A DNA stretch of 64,000 nucleotides. Source: Pedobacter westerhofensis. GTDB lineage: Bacteria > Bacteroidota > Bacteroidia > Sphingobacteriales > Sphingobacteriaceae. The position numbers were made by a program, and so were the translations under genes. Within the stretch, counting starts at the first letter, position 1; every line of letters starts with the position of its first letter. Below the pieces are notes generated by a model. That model worked only from the letters and a program-made list of their open reading frames with translations. It was not told the origin of the DNA and did not search any database. Location of the stretch: assembly GCF_900182595.1 (NCBI RefSeq), contig NZ_FXTN01000011.1, positions 124,001 to 188,000 on the forward strand, in the 5' to 3' direction. Below are positions 1 to 7,398 of the stretch, one piece after another.

Positions 1-829
1 CTGCAATTGTTTGAATATGGCTGGTGCCTAAAATGATGAAAAATGTGACTGCGCTTCCCAATGTCACAAAAAATTCCGTGAGGCTTACTGTTCCGATAAT
101 ATACCGCGGGGTTTTCCCTTTCGCAATGAGCGTACTGGTAACCAATGGGCCCCAGCCTCCGCCTCCAAAAGAATCAAGAAAACCGCCCGCTCCGGCAAGC
201 CAGCCGGCATGTTTAACCTTTCGCGATTCATTCTTCTTTTTAAAAGCATTCAATAAGATCCTTGCCCCCAGCAATAAGGTGTATACCGATAAGACAGGCC
301 TGAGCCAGCTTCCATATGCTTCGCCGAGATAACACAGCAATACTGCTCCTATGATTGCGCCAAGGACACCCGGTAAGAGCAGGGTTTTAAAAAGTTTCTT
401 ATTGATATTGCCAAACCTGTAATGACTAAAACCGGAAGCTCCGCTTGAAAACATTTCGGCAGTATGAATGCTGCCGCTGATGGCGGCGGGATTTAATCCG
501 GTGGACAGCAGGACAGTTGTTGAGATCACACCATATCCCATTCCCAGTGCCCCGTCTACCAGTTGTGCAATAAAGCCGGCAAGCAACATCCAGCCAAAAG
601 CCTGCTCCAATCCTAAAGTTTTCCCAAACGCACTGAAAGCATTGATCAGGCTGGTCATCGGGTAAAATGAAGCAATCAGGTGCCCGATAATCATGAATGC
701 GAGCGCAAATAAACATCTTCCGGCAACAATTCGCCAGTACTTTTCATCCTTGCGGACATCATTTCCTATTACAGGTCCCTGTTGTTCCTTTATAATTTTA
801 TCCTGAGCCGCGCCTTTATGATCCTGCAT
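1..829 (-). CDS. TauE/SafE (TSUP) family permease, partial
   Basis: The reading frame starts at the ATG complementary to 827-829 and runs off the left edge, so the C terminus is missing; about 276 codons are visible. After a charged N terminus of about 40 residues there are alternating hydrophobic segments and the small-residue loops typical of the TSUP family, such as QLVDGALGMGYG near residue 95 and a second half-repeat with FGGGGWGPLV near residue 225. TSUP proteins are inner-membrane permeases proposed to move sulfite, sulfoacetate or other organosulfur anions; the substrate cannot be told from sequence. A TATATTTG element lies 24 bp upstream. The family call is secure, the substrate is unknown. 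Confidence 0.85.
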   Translation of the reverse strand, partial: MQDHKGAAQDKIIKEQQGPVIGNDVRKDEKYWRIVAGRCLFALAFMIIGHLIASFYPMTSLINAFSAFGKTLGLEQAFGWMLLAGFIAQLVDGALGMGYGVISTTVLLSTGLNPAAISGSIHTAEMFSSGASGFSHYRFGNINKKLFKTLLLPGVLGAIIGAVLLCYLGEAYGSWLRPVLSVYTLLLGARILLNAFKKKNESRKVKHAGWLAGAGGFLDSFGGGGWGPLVTSTLIAKGKTPRYIIGTVSLTEFFVTLGSAVTFFIILGTSHIQTIA

Positions 830-852
830 ATTTTACCGGTAAATCCTGGGAG

Positions 853-860
853 CAAATATA
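853..860 (-). promoter_or_regulatory. Predicted -7 element of the TauE/SafE gene
   Basis: The minus strand reads TATATTTG, an exact match to the Bacteroidota -7 consensus TAnnTTTG. It would place the transcription start about 17 nt before the ATG at 829. No clear TTTG -33 box is seen at the usual distance. Confidence 0.5.
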
Positions 861-896
861 AAAGAATTAATTAAAGACTACTGATTTAGTAGTGTA

Positions 897-1625
897 TTAA
901 TGTGAATTGCCCGGTTGTTGCCTGAAGCGCACTGTGTATTGTATCCTCAGCACCCTTTCCAAAGATTTCCAGTAGAATGTAGACATGATCTCTTCCACCC
1001 TGTGTATCACTTCATTGAGATCATGGCCTTGCACGATATAGTTTTCTCTTCTGAAAAACCTGAAGAATAATCTTTGTTTGCGTTCATTCAATTTGCGTGT
1101 TCCCTGGTCACTGGTCAGCATATTGTGCATTGCATAATTCTCCACCAGATCAGCAGTGATCTTGCCGGAAACCGGATCTTTCAGCACCAGGATCTCCCTT
1201 GAATTCATCAGGGACGAAAAGCAGAAATAACTATACAGATTGGGCTGTAATCTTGCCTGATATTTAGACAGGAACGCGCTGAGATCGATAGACAGCTCAA
1301 AATCCCCCTCAGGGAAATACTTTACAAATTCCTCTTTAAAGCAGACAAATAAATTTTCGGCAAGCCTTTCTTCACGAAAGATAGATAAGCAAATCGTTAA
1401 TGCGGTGGTGAACAATCTGTTTCCCCCCTGCTCTCCCCAGCCAAATGCACATTCATAGAATGGCCGCAGCCCGAAGCCCATTTCAGGAAGGATTTCAATT
1501 CCATTTACCCAGAGCCTCCCGATGGTCTCAGTGCCTGAATGTGCAGGGCTGACTGTAAAGAGACGGCCTGTAATTAAATGTATATTGGTAAGGCAGGCTT
1601 TTTGCATAGCGCAACTACTTCGCAT
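897..1625 (-). CDS. DUF6166-like hypothetical protein
   Basis: This 242-residue protein has no signal peptide or membrane segment. Residues 20-125 resemble the DUF6166 pattern: a WVNG strand, the motif FGWGEQGG near residue 62, a helix with ALTICLSIF, then CFKEEFVKYF followed by an acidic strand. The remainder (residues 130-242) is basic and rich in Phe and Arg and is not recognised. DUF6166 members are small proteins of unknown function, often in accessory or phage-linked regions. A start at residue 7 (position 1607) is equally possible. The long 5' region holds interleaved inverted repeats. The family assignment was made by eye and is tentative. Confidence 0.5.
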   Translation of the reverse strand: MRSSCAMQKACLTNIHLITGRLFTVSPAHSGTETIGRLWVNGIEILPEMGFGLRPFYECAFGWGEQGGNRLFTTALTICLSIFREERLAENLFVCFKEEFVKYFPEGDFELSIDLSAFLSKYQARLQPNLYSYFCFSSLMNSREILVLKDPVSGKITADLVENYAMHNMLTSDQGTRKLNERKQRLFFRFFRRENYIVQGHDLNEVIHRVEEIMSTFYWKSLERVLRIQYTVRFRQQPGNSH

Positions 1626-1715
1626 TTAAGATTACTAAAAGGCTGGCAGCCGGCAAGAGATGATTAATCGCCAAGTTTCCGAGCCGACCGCTCAGCCAGT
1701 TTTTATTGGTGTGTG

Positions 1716-1920
1716 ATACCTGTTTGCGAGCGGATGGCTGATAAGAAATATAGGGCCGGCCACTTGCTTGTTTAATGTAACAGAGGTTCTGGTAAACCTA
1801 CATGCTTTTTTCAAAGCATGCCCCTACAATAAACATAAGCAAGCAACCGACCCTATATTTATAGGGTCCAGCTGCCTGACTTATCTCGCAGGGTATTGAA
1901 ATTTACCAGATTTCTGTTAC
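1716..1920. repeat. Interleaved inverted-repeat element
   Basis: Several inverted repeats overlap here. Arm A (about 1747-1773, beginning AAATATAGGG) pairs imperfectly with about 1834-1860. Arm B (1777-1796, GTAACAGAGGTTCTGGTAAA) pairs with 1902-1920, with 17 of about 20 positions complementary. The order A-B-A'-B' means the two long stems interleave as in a pseudoknot or two alternative folds. Two local hairpins are perfect: CATGCTTT/AAAGCATG at 1801-1820, which has a GAAA tetraloop when read on the minus strand, and GACCCTAT/ATAGGGTC at 1848-1867. A weaker outer pairing joins about 1716-1746 to 1880-1896. It could be a structured 5' leader of the minus-strand gene, a small RNA, or the remnant of a mobile-element end. 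Confidence 0.6.
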
Positions 1921-2022
1921 GAGGTTCGTCAAGCTTAATCATTCAATCTGAAAAAGCTAAATTATAAATTTTGATTCAATCGTTAATTCATTACATATCT
2001 ATTTGGTTAGTTATCTTAATTA

Positions 2023-2114
2023 ATGTAGAGTTATTTAATGCACAAATCATCACAATTCTACATAATAAAAACAAATATCTACATTTATGTAGATTAATAA
2101 AAATAAAATGTAGA
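2023..2114. promoter_or_regulatory. Cluster of five TCTACAT heptamers, likely operator
   Basis: The heptamer ATGTAGA or its complement TCTACAT occurs at 2023-2029, 2057-2063, 2078-2084, 2087-2093 and 2108-2114. The middle two form a perfect palindrome, ATCTACAT-TT-ATGTAGAT, at 2077-2094. The cluster ends 35 bp before the proposed GTG start of the HTH gene. Binding by that HTH protein as an autoregulator is an inference. Confidence 0.55.
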
Positions 2115-2149
2115 AAATTTTCAAACATTAAACTTTTACCTTGTTTATA

Positions 2150-2497
2150 GTGAAAAACGAGGATTTTAAGAAACACAAAGGCGAATATCTAAATGAGCTG
2201 GTCCGTAAAAAAGGGATCAAGATTAAAGTATTGACCGAGGCCGCAGGCTTCGACCGGTCTACTTTTTACAATCATATCAAAAGGCGGAACCTTCCGTTTG
2301 GGATACTTTCAAAGTACGGCCAGGTGCTTAACCATGATTTTGCCGAACTATTTCCGGAAATGGATACTGAAGCAAATACCACCCTTCAGCCGGCGATGAG
2401 CTATGACGAGGTGGTACAGGACAGGGATATCTGGAAAGAAAAGTATTTTCAGGTGGCCGAACTTTACCATGAGTGCATGCGGCAGCAGAAGCGTTGA
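2150..2497 (+). CDS. Small helix-turn-helix regulator
   Basis: The protein has about 115 residues. Its first 60 residues look like an XRE/Cro-type or related HTH: LNELVRKKGIKIKVLTEAAG followed by FDRSTFYNHIKRR as recognition helix, then LSKYGQVLNHDFAELFPE. The C terminus is a charged helix (DIWKEKYFQVAELYHECM) likely to dimerise. The frame is open from a TTG at 2141, but the GTG at 2150 is preferred because a TACCTTGT -7-like element at 2137-2144 lies five nucleotides before it, which would give a leaderless mRNA. Five TCTACAT heptamers precede the gene. The target is unknown; autoregulation is likely. Confidence 0.7.
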   Translation: MKNEDFKKHKGEYLNELVRKKGIKIKVLTEAAGFDRSTFYNHIKRRNLPFGILSKYGQVLNHDFAELFPEMDTEANTTLQPAMSYDEVVQDRDIWKEKYFQVAELYHECMRQQKR

Positions 2498-2505
2498 TCC
2501 TGAGG

Positions 2506-3021
2506 TTAGACGGATTCTTTTTTTGCTGCCGGATTAATCACATTCATAGCAAGCCGGGCAAGACTGGCATCTGTATGTTTTTCTTCTGCCAAACACCTTT
2601 CAAGCAGCACCTGGGCGCTGTCCTGCTCAATTTCTTCCAGCAGGGAGATCAAGCTTCCGTAACAGGCAATCTTGTAATGTGCAATAAGCTGTACCGCATA
2701 GATTATCGCGGCATCGCGTAAAGCAGTCCCGGTTTCAACTGTTTTTACAATGTCGGCAGATTTATCGCTCAGGATCTCTATGATTTTACATTTTCCCTCC
2801 CCGGGTTTTAGTCCGAGGAGTTTAAATACCGTTTCCAGACGTTCCAGATGTGTTTCCGACTCATGCGACTGAGAGAGCAAAGCAGCCTGGAGCTCCCCGG
2901 TATAGGCAGCAATTGATAAAGCCGCCGCACATTTTACAAATTTCTTCTCAGCGTTATACAAATCCTGTAAACATTCTGTGAAGAATTTAAACAATCCCCC
3001 CTCATTCAATTGATCTGCCAT
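2506..3021 (-). CDS. DUF892 ferritin-like protein (YciE/YciF family)
   Basis: The 171-residue all-alpha protein matches the YciE/YciF (DUF892) family. It begins LFKFFTECLQDLYNAEKKFV, continues with a SHESETHLERLETVFKLLG helix, a Cys-containing linker (GKCKIIEIL) and two more helices with IAHYKIACYGSLISLLEEI and EEKHTDASLARLA. The Glu and His spacing is that of a ferritin-like four-helix bundle that could bind two metal ions. Family members are induced by osmotic or envelope stress, but their reaction is unknown. The ATG at 3021 is chosen over 3054 because the extra 11 residues are hydrophobic and unlike the family. A paralogue lies at 55365-55940. Confidence 0.85.
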   Translation of the reverse strand: MADQLNEGGLFKFFTECLQDLYNAEKKFVKCAAALSIAAYTGELQAALLSQSHESETHLERLETVFKLLGLKPGEGKCKIIEILSDKSADIVKTVETGTALRDAAIIYAVQLIAHYKIACYGSLISLLEEIEQDSAQVLLERCLAEEKHTDASLARLAMNVINPAAKKESV

Positions 3022-3080
3022 AAACTTAAATTTAATGAACAATCCAATAATCAATGTGATATAAACAATTGGTCTGCATA

Positions 3081-3095
3081 AAAGTTTAGCTAAAC
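3081..3095. promoter_or_regulatory. Palindrome GTTTAGCTAAAC in a divergent promoter region
   Basis: A perfect 12-bp palindrome (3084-3095) lies between the divergently transcribed DUF892 gene and the small gene at 3131. The 14-mer AAAGTTTAGCTAAA at 3081-3094 recurs in the operator of the GntR regulator (17546-17559). A match this short can arise by chance in AT-rich intergenic DNA. Confidence 0.35.
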
Positions 3096-3130
3096 AAATA
3101 AGTGTAACTTTACAGGATTAAAGAATCATC

Positions 3131-3376
3131 ATGGCAGTATTGCATAAAAAAGAAGAGAAGATAGAAGTTGTGCTGAGCAAGCTTCCGAAAGATTATACCG
3201 ATAAACAGTTTGTAGAAACTTTCATACAGTTATATTCAAAAGACTGGGGAAAGATTAAAGCAAACTACATTAAACAATCACAGGATAAAGAGCCTGGTAC
3301 AGTGATCAATATGCCTAAGCCGGAGCTCTATTTAAAAAGTATTTTAACAGTATACCTGGAAAATCTGAAAAAATAA
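3131..3376 (+). CDS. Small conserved-looking hypothetical protein
   Basis: This 81-residue soluble protein has alternating charged and hydrophobic helices: EEKIEVVLSKLPKDYTDKQF, then VETFIQLYSKDWGKIKANY, then a C-terminal YLKSILTVYLENLKK. I recognise no domain. It is followed 63 bp later by a strong hairpin, so it is a single-gene unit. It shares a divergent promoter region with the DUF892 stress gene, which weakly suggests a stress role. The coding call rests on composition and clean flanking signals. Confidence 0.65.
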   Translation: MAVLHKKEEKIEVVLSKLPKDYTDKQFVETFIQLYSKDWGKIKANYIKQSQDKEPGTVINMPKPELYLKSILTVYLENLKK

Positions 3377-3439
3377 TCAGCACTAGTATAATAAACTGAT
3401 CAAATCAGCGTCTTTATATGGAGAGCGTTAATTTAGATG

Positions 3440-3470
3440 ACGGGGATAGGCTTCAGGCTTATCCCCGTTT
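3440..3470. terminator. Hairpin terminator between converging genes
   Basis: An ACGGGGATA stem pairs with TATCCCCGT around a short loop containing CTTCAG, followed by TTTCTTTT on the plus strand. It separates the plus-strand small gene from the converging HAD gene and may serve both. Confidence 0.7.
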
Positions 3471-3473
3471 CTT

Positions 3474-4139
3474 TTAGATCAGCTCATTCTCCACCAGGAA
3501 TTCTTTTACGATCTGGAAATCAAGGAAAATTTTATCCGCAGCATATAGCTTGGTATGGTCATCTGTATTGGCCTGTATAGCGAAACAGGTTAAGCCTGCA
3601 GCTTTAGCGGCACGCAAACCGTTTAGCGTATCTTCGAAGACCAGGCATTCAGATTTCTGCAAGCCCAGTTTCTCCACCGCAAGGTTGTAAGATTCCGGAT
3701 CGGGCTTACTGTTAACCACATCGCTCCGGGTAATCAGTAAACTGAAATATTTATCCAGTCCGTTCTTTTTAAACATTTCATCCACATCAGGCCTTTTACT
3801 CGCTGTAACCAGCGCCATGGTGACACCTTTGCTTTTAAAAAAATCGAGCGTATCCTGAACATGGGGCATCAGGTCAATCACGCTGGTTTTCAAGCGCTCA
3901 ACTGTTAGATCTTCTTTACGCGAAATCAGCAGTTCAAGCGGCGATTCGATCTGATACAGTTCTTTTAATCTTGCCGCATTACCAGGCAAGGGAATACCGG
4001 CGTAATTTTTAAGGAAGTCTGAGTATTCCAGCTGAATATCAGATTCGGCCAGAAGCTCATTCCAGGTATTGAAATGAAAGTGTTCTGAGTCAACCAGAGT
4101 GCCATCAAGATCGAATAGCAGTGCTTTAAATTTTGTCAT
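3474..4139 (-). CDS. HAD-superfamily phosphatase (beta-phosphoglucomutase-like)
   Basis: The 221-residue cytosolic protein has all four HAD motifs: LLFDLDGTLVDS at residues 8-18 (nucleophile and acid/base Asp), LVTASKRP near 110 (motif II Thr), the Lys of NSKPDPESY near 145 (motif III) and VFEDTLNGLRAA near 167 (motif IV Asp). The helical cap between motifs I and II is of the beta-phosphoglucomutase/sugar-phosphatase type. It probably acts on a small phosphorylated sugar, but the substrate cannot be predicted. A TACTTTG element at 4145-4151 on the minus strand ends five nucleotides before the ATG, so the message may be leaderless. Confidence 0.85.
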   Translation of the reverse strand: MTKFKALLFDLDGTLVDSEHFHFNTWNELLAESDIQLEYSDFLKNYAGIPLPGNAARLKELYQIESPLELLISRKEDLTVERLKTSVIDLMPHVQDTLDFFKSKGVTMALVTASKRPDVDEMFKKNGLDKYFSLLITRSDVVNSKPDPESYNLAVEKLGLQKSECLVFEDTLNGLRAAKAAGLTCFAIQANTDDHTKLYAADKIFLDFQIVKEFLVENELI

Positions 4140-4149
4140 CGGTACAAAG

Positions 4150-4178
4150 TAAAAAAAAATGAGGGCCTGCCCTCATTT
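4150..4178 (-). terminator. Rho-independent terminator of the alpha/beta hydrolase gene
   Basis: The perfect stem ATGAGGGC/GCCCTCAT at 4159-4176 is followed on the minus strand by a run of T. A second hairpin (ACCATCC...GGATGGT, 4195-4219) lies between it and the stop codon at 4229. Confidence 0.8.
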
Positions 4179-4228
4179 GTCGTGTATATTTTACACCATC
4201 CTGATTTAGTCGGGATGGTTTTATCGTT

Positions 4229-5542
4229 TTATTTCTGTTTGATCCAGGCTACGATATCGTTGATCAGTGGCTGCGACACGCTGGCTGCCTGCTGGTACTG
4301 GGCAACAGTGCCTTTTTCGAGTTGTGAACTGAGCAAATGGTTGAGATCAGGATAGGATTTTAGTGTAACATTGTTTTTTTTGCCCAGAGCAGCCGTCCAG
4401 ATATCGAAATCTGCCTGAGAAACCTGAAAGTCGTTGCCGCCCTGTATGATCAGCATACGTTTATTTAATTTTTTTGCTGCATCAACCTGATTGTAATTAT
4501 TCAGGTCTACCCAGTAAGATACGGGAATTCCCAGGATACTTGAGTCTGGCTTCATGGTTCCGGCCTGCGTGATTCTTGTCCTGTCCAGTTCTTTAATCAC
4601 ATCAGCCAGCTGTTTTTTTCCAGCCTGTGTAGTATCTTTTGCAGCAGCGAACATATAGTTATTCTGTTCAACCATCAGGTCTGTGAATTTTCTTGCCGGA
4701 GCTTCTGCAAGGATCAAACCCTTTAAAGATGGTGTTAGTGCAGCAATCTTGGGGGTCAGCATACCGCCAAGGCTGTGTCCAAAAAGATAGATTTGTTTCT
4801 TGTCTGCTCCCGGTACAGTTTCTGCAAGGGCAACTGCAGCCTGTGCATCGTCTATAGTCTCTTCCTTTACGGTAAATGCGCCGCCGAACTCACCCGAATA
4901 AATCATCGTTCTTTTTACATAGCGGATGCTGGCAATTCCATTTGCTGCCAAACCTGCTGCGAGATCTTTAAAAGGCTTGTTGGGGCCAACTGTTTCATCC
5001 ATATCACTTGGCCCGGAACCATGTACCAGCACTACGATAGGGTAATTGGCAGCCTTCTTTGGTGTGGTCAGCAATCCAACCAGGCTATGGCCGGGAGTTT
5101 TCACATAAATTTCTTTCTCGCTGTACAGGGTTGTATCGGCATAGGCCGGGTTGAGGTATACCGCTGCAGTAGATTTAGGCCTGAGGAAAAAGCCTGCTAT
5201 CTTCTCCGTTTTGTCGAAACCCATGATAAATGATTGGGTATCATTTGCAAATTTGGCATCTATAACCACTGTAAAATATTCACCCTGGGCTTTTCCCTGT
5301 ACCGTTGCCGCAGATTCAAACTTGCCGTATCTCGAGTTTAATTCTCCCCAGAGCTTTTGCAGTTCTGTGGCAGGAACTTTTGTCTGTAAGTTAGCATCAA
5401 AAAAAGCATGGGCTTCTGCAAACTTTTGCTTGTCCATGAGGTCAAAAAAATCATTTGCACGGCCAAAGAGATTTAACATCCCCTGTGAAAATGATGCTGT
5501 GGTAATGAACAGCAAAAATATTAGTAGCGTAGCTTTCTTCAT
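4229..5542 (-). CDS. Secreted alpha/beta hydrolase with DUF3887-like N-terminal domain
   Basis: The 437-residue protein has a Sec signal peptide (LLIFLLFITTASFSQG). An N-terminal domain of about 100 residues resembles DUF3887 (FFDLMDKQKFAEAHAFFD). The C-terminal hydrolase domain has VLVHGSGPSDMDET (oxyanion strand), the nucleophile elbow GHSLGG near residue 265, an Asp in GGNDFQV and the His of DLNHLL near residue 410. It is probably a periplasmic esterase or peptidase of the dienelactone-hydrolase-like group; the substrate is unknown. Start 5542 is preferred over 5551 because MKK begins a normal signal peptide. A perfect TAACTTTG -7 element lies 33 bp upstream. Confidence 0.85.
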   Translation of the reverse strand: MKKATLLIFLLFITTASFSQGMLNLFGRANDFFDLMDKQKFAEAHAFFDANLQTKVPATELQKLWGELNSRYGKFESAATVQGKAQGEYFTVVIDAKFANDTQSFIMGFDKTEKIAGFFLRPKSTAAVYLNPAYADTTLYSEKEIYVKTPGHSLVGLLTTPKKAANYPIVVLVHGSGPSDMDETVGPNKPFKDLAAGLAANGIASIRYVKRTMIYSGEFGGAFTVKEETIDDAQAAVALAETVPGADKKQIYLFGHSLGGMLTPKIAALTPSLKGLILAEAPARKFTDLMVEQNNYMFAAAKDTTQAGKKQLADVIKELDRTRITQAGTMKPDSSILGIPVSYWVDLNNYNQVDAAKKLNKRMLIIQGGNDFQVSQADFDIWTAALGKKNNVTLKSYPDLNHLLSSQLEKGTVAQYQQAASVSQPLINDIVAWIKQK

Positions 5543-5957
5543 ATTAATCATGTGCTAAATTATATAGCGTATGACCAAAGTTAATATTAATTCATTCAGA
5601 TAAAATTGTTGTAATGGGATTCTGATAAAAAAAATTCCGGAAAAATGATTGTGATGTCTGGGGAGAAGAGAATTTGGGATGGGTATAAAAAAAAGAAAGG
5701 GTTGATCCATCCAGACTCATCCCTATTCTAACCAAATATAAACCTGTATGAACGGGTTTTCTCTTAAATTTCAAAGTTACTAAAATGTTTTAGCAACAAA
5801 TTGAAAGTGTTTATCTCTTGTTGTTGATACAAATATACAAACTATTTAATAGTGTACAAACTACACTATAGATTTTTTTTCAAAAAAACATTTCCATGAC
5901 GAATGAAAGAGCTGAAAATCTCTAAAAACCAGCCTTAAAAGGCTCAGAACGCAGTTT
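5543..5957. other. Non-coding region between two minus-strand genes
   Basis: This AT-rich gap of about 415 bp holds the predicted promoter of the hydrolase gene near 5576 and a perfect 8-bp inverted repeat, ATAGTGTA-CAAAC-TACACTAT, at 5849-5869 followed by T8 on the plus strand. The repeat could be an operator or a terminator; no plus-strand gene ends there. No supported coding sequence was found. Confidence 0.6.
5576..5583 (-). promoter_or_regulatory. Predicted -7 element of the alpha/beta hydrolase gene
   Basis: The minus strand reads TAACTTTG, an exact TAnnTTTG match 33 bp before the ATG at 5542. It predicts a leader of about 27 nt. Confidence 0.5.
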
Positions 5958-6833
5958 TTAATCTTTATTGACAAATAATTTTTTTTTCACATCTTCTTCA
6001 GTTCCGTTGAAAGGACCAGAAGATTCAATTTTAAGACTGGCCATGGCGGCACCAAACTCTCCGGCTTCCTGGATACCGGCTCCTTTTACGCGCTGATATA
6101 AATAACCAGCGATATAAGTATCACCGCAGCCGGTGGCGTCGGTCTCCACAGCAGGTTTGTAGGCTGGGATATCATAAAAAATACCATCCGCATAGATCAT
6201 CGAGCCCAGACTGGCTAAGGTGACCACTACTTCCTTTACTCCCCAGCTGGCAAGTTCCATGGCACCTTCTTCTATACCTTTAATACCTGTGAGCACTTCC
6301 AGTTCAGCATCATCCGCTTTTACGGTATGTACATACTGGAGGGCTTCCTTCTTCTCAAACCAGTCTACCGCGCAAACCCTCTGGCCACTTACTTCCCGCA
6401 AATAACCCTGTACATCCAGGGAAACTTTGCCACGGTTGGAAAGGTCACGGATCAGTTCAACCGGAATATCGTTTGCCAAAAGTGGCCCCAGATGAAATAT
6501 TTTTGCATTAATGTCACTCAGCTGTTCAACTGTAAAAGCATCTGCTTCCTGTAACACCCGTTGCGTCCGGTGATCAAGGTTTGCTGAATATATGTTTTCG
6601 AAATAAACGGTTTTAGCACTTGGAAAGACAATCACATCGGTACCATTGCTGCGCAGTTCGTTTACGAAAGGCATTTCAGTTTCCGCAATCGCTGTCACCA
6701 GGCCATAGTCTACATCCATCTGGCGGAGTGCGTTCGAAAAATAAAAAGAAGTCCCGCCGGCCATATGTTTTTCGGCAATGCTGGTTACTATTCTGTCTAA
6801 TGTAATGTGTCCTATGCAGCAAATATCGTACAT
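5958..6833 (-). CDS. PfkB-family carbohydrate kinase
   Basis: The 291-residue protein is a ribokinase-fold sugar or nucleoside kinase. It begins MYDICCIGHITLDRIV, has the N-terminal glycine-rich substrate motif AGGTSFYFSNAL near residue 25, and the C-terminal catalytic signature DATGCGDTYIAGYL near residue 245 whose GCGD holds the catalytic Asp. The substrate is not predictable; PfkB proteins phosphorylate fructose, ribose, adenosine, ketodeoxygluconate and others. An upstream ATG at 6881 is rejected because a promoter with an exact TACCTTTG box overlaps it (6879-6886), giving a leader of about 40 nt to the ATG at 6833. Confidence 0.85.
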   Translation of the reverse strand: MYDICCIGHITLDRIVTSIAEKHMAGGTSFYFSNALRQMDVDYGLVTAIAETEMPFVNELRSNGTDVIVFPSAKTVYFENIYSANLDHRTQRVLQEADAFTVEQLSDINAKIFHLGPLLANDIPVELIRDLSNRGKVSLDVQGYLREVSGQRVCAVDWFEKKEALQYVHTVKADDAELEVLTGIKGIEEGAMELASWGVKEVVVTLASLGSMIYADGIFYDIPAYKPAVETDATGCGDTYIAGYLYQRVKGAGIQEAGEFGAAMASLKIESSGPFNGTEEDVKKKLFVNKD

Positions 6834-6878
6834 CTGTCCTTGTTTATAGTTTAACAGCTGAATAATAGAGCTGAGCTG

Positions 6879-6909
6879 CAAAGGTAGATAATAGCTGCTT
6901 TATCGCAAG
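6879..6909 (-). promoter_or_regulatory. Predicted promoter of the PfkB kinase
   Basis: On the minus strand CTTG (6909-6906) is followed after 19 bp by TACCTTTG (6886-6879). This fits the Bacteroidota -33/-7 layout with one mismatch in the -33 box. It decides the start codon of the kinase. Confidence 0.6.
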
Positions 6910-6930
6910 TTTTATCTGAAGAGGCCAAAA

Positions 6931-7392
6931 TTATCTGAACAGGTCGAAACTGTGACTGGCGTCGTTCCAGAAGTCATCAAGTGCAATGATCCTGGGTTTA
7001 AAAAACGAAATCATCGCCGGCCAGTCTTCTTCTTTAAATATACTTACGCCTTCCAGTGTTTTATAGATCCGGCTGATTGTTCTGTGGTTTTCGTCCGTTG
7101 TATGCAACTGCCATTCCCATTCTTCATGAAGGTAAGATGAAAGAATCTTCGTGAATTCCCTGAACTGTTCGAAAATCAGCTCCTGAATTCCCGGATCAGA
7201 ATGTGACAGCTCTACCGCTATAGAAGCGGACCGGTGATCAGCCTGCATTTTAAAGTGCAGGTACCTGATACCGGTCTTGTAGTTTATCCAGTTTATTTTG
7301 AGCCCTTCGGCCGATGGATGAGGGGCGATATATTGTCCGAATGTGGTCCAGAAAGCTTCCTTTAATTTCGAAGCCTGCTCCTTAGAATACAT
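6931..7392 (-). CDS. DUF4268 domain protein
   Basis: The 153-residue soluble protein matches the DUF4268 pattern: an N-terminal SKLKEAFWTTFGQYIAPHP, a strand pair INWINYKTGIRYLHFKMQ, then ASIAVELSHSD and the C-terminal MISFFKPRIIALDDFW. DUF4268 domains are found alone or fused to nuclease-like proteins and have no proved function. The gene starts six bases after the desaturase stop codon, so the two are probably co-transcribed. No catalytic motif can be pointed to. Confidence 0.8.
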   Translation of the reverse strand: MYSKEQASKLKEAFWTTFGQYIAPHPSAEGLKINWINYKTGIRYLHFKMQADHRSASIAVELSHSDPGIQELIFEQFREFTKILSSYLHEEWEWQLHTTDENHRTISRIYKTLEGVSIFKEEDWPAMISFFKPRIIALDDFWNDASHSFDLFR

Positions 7393-7398
7393 AGAGAT

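Larger units (their letters stand above)
1626..2136. other. Non-coding region with structured repeats and operator-like heptamers
   Basis: About 510 bp between the divergent DUF6166-like gene and the HTH gene hold no convincing reading frame. The part nearer the DUF6166-like gene (1716-1920) is packed with inverted repeats. The part nearer the HTH gene (2023-2114) is AT-rich and carries five TCTACAT/ATGTAGA heptamers. Both are listed separately. Confidence 0.7.

Noticed and set aside
426..716. Cys-rich 96-residue minus-strand frame at the left end
   Set aside because: It is an out-of-frame shadow of the TauE/SafE gene, whose own frame continues past the window edge.
2473..2721. 82-residue plus-strand frame opposite the DUF892 gene
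   Set aside because: It is the antisense of a clear DUF892 gene.
5592..5774. 60-residue minus-strand frame in the gap before the alpha/beta hydrolase
   Set aside because: No recognisable start signal, composition unlike a protein, and it lies in AT-rich promoter DNA.
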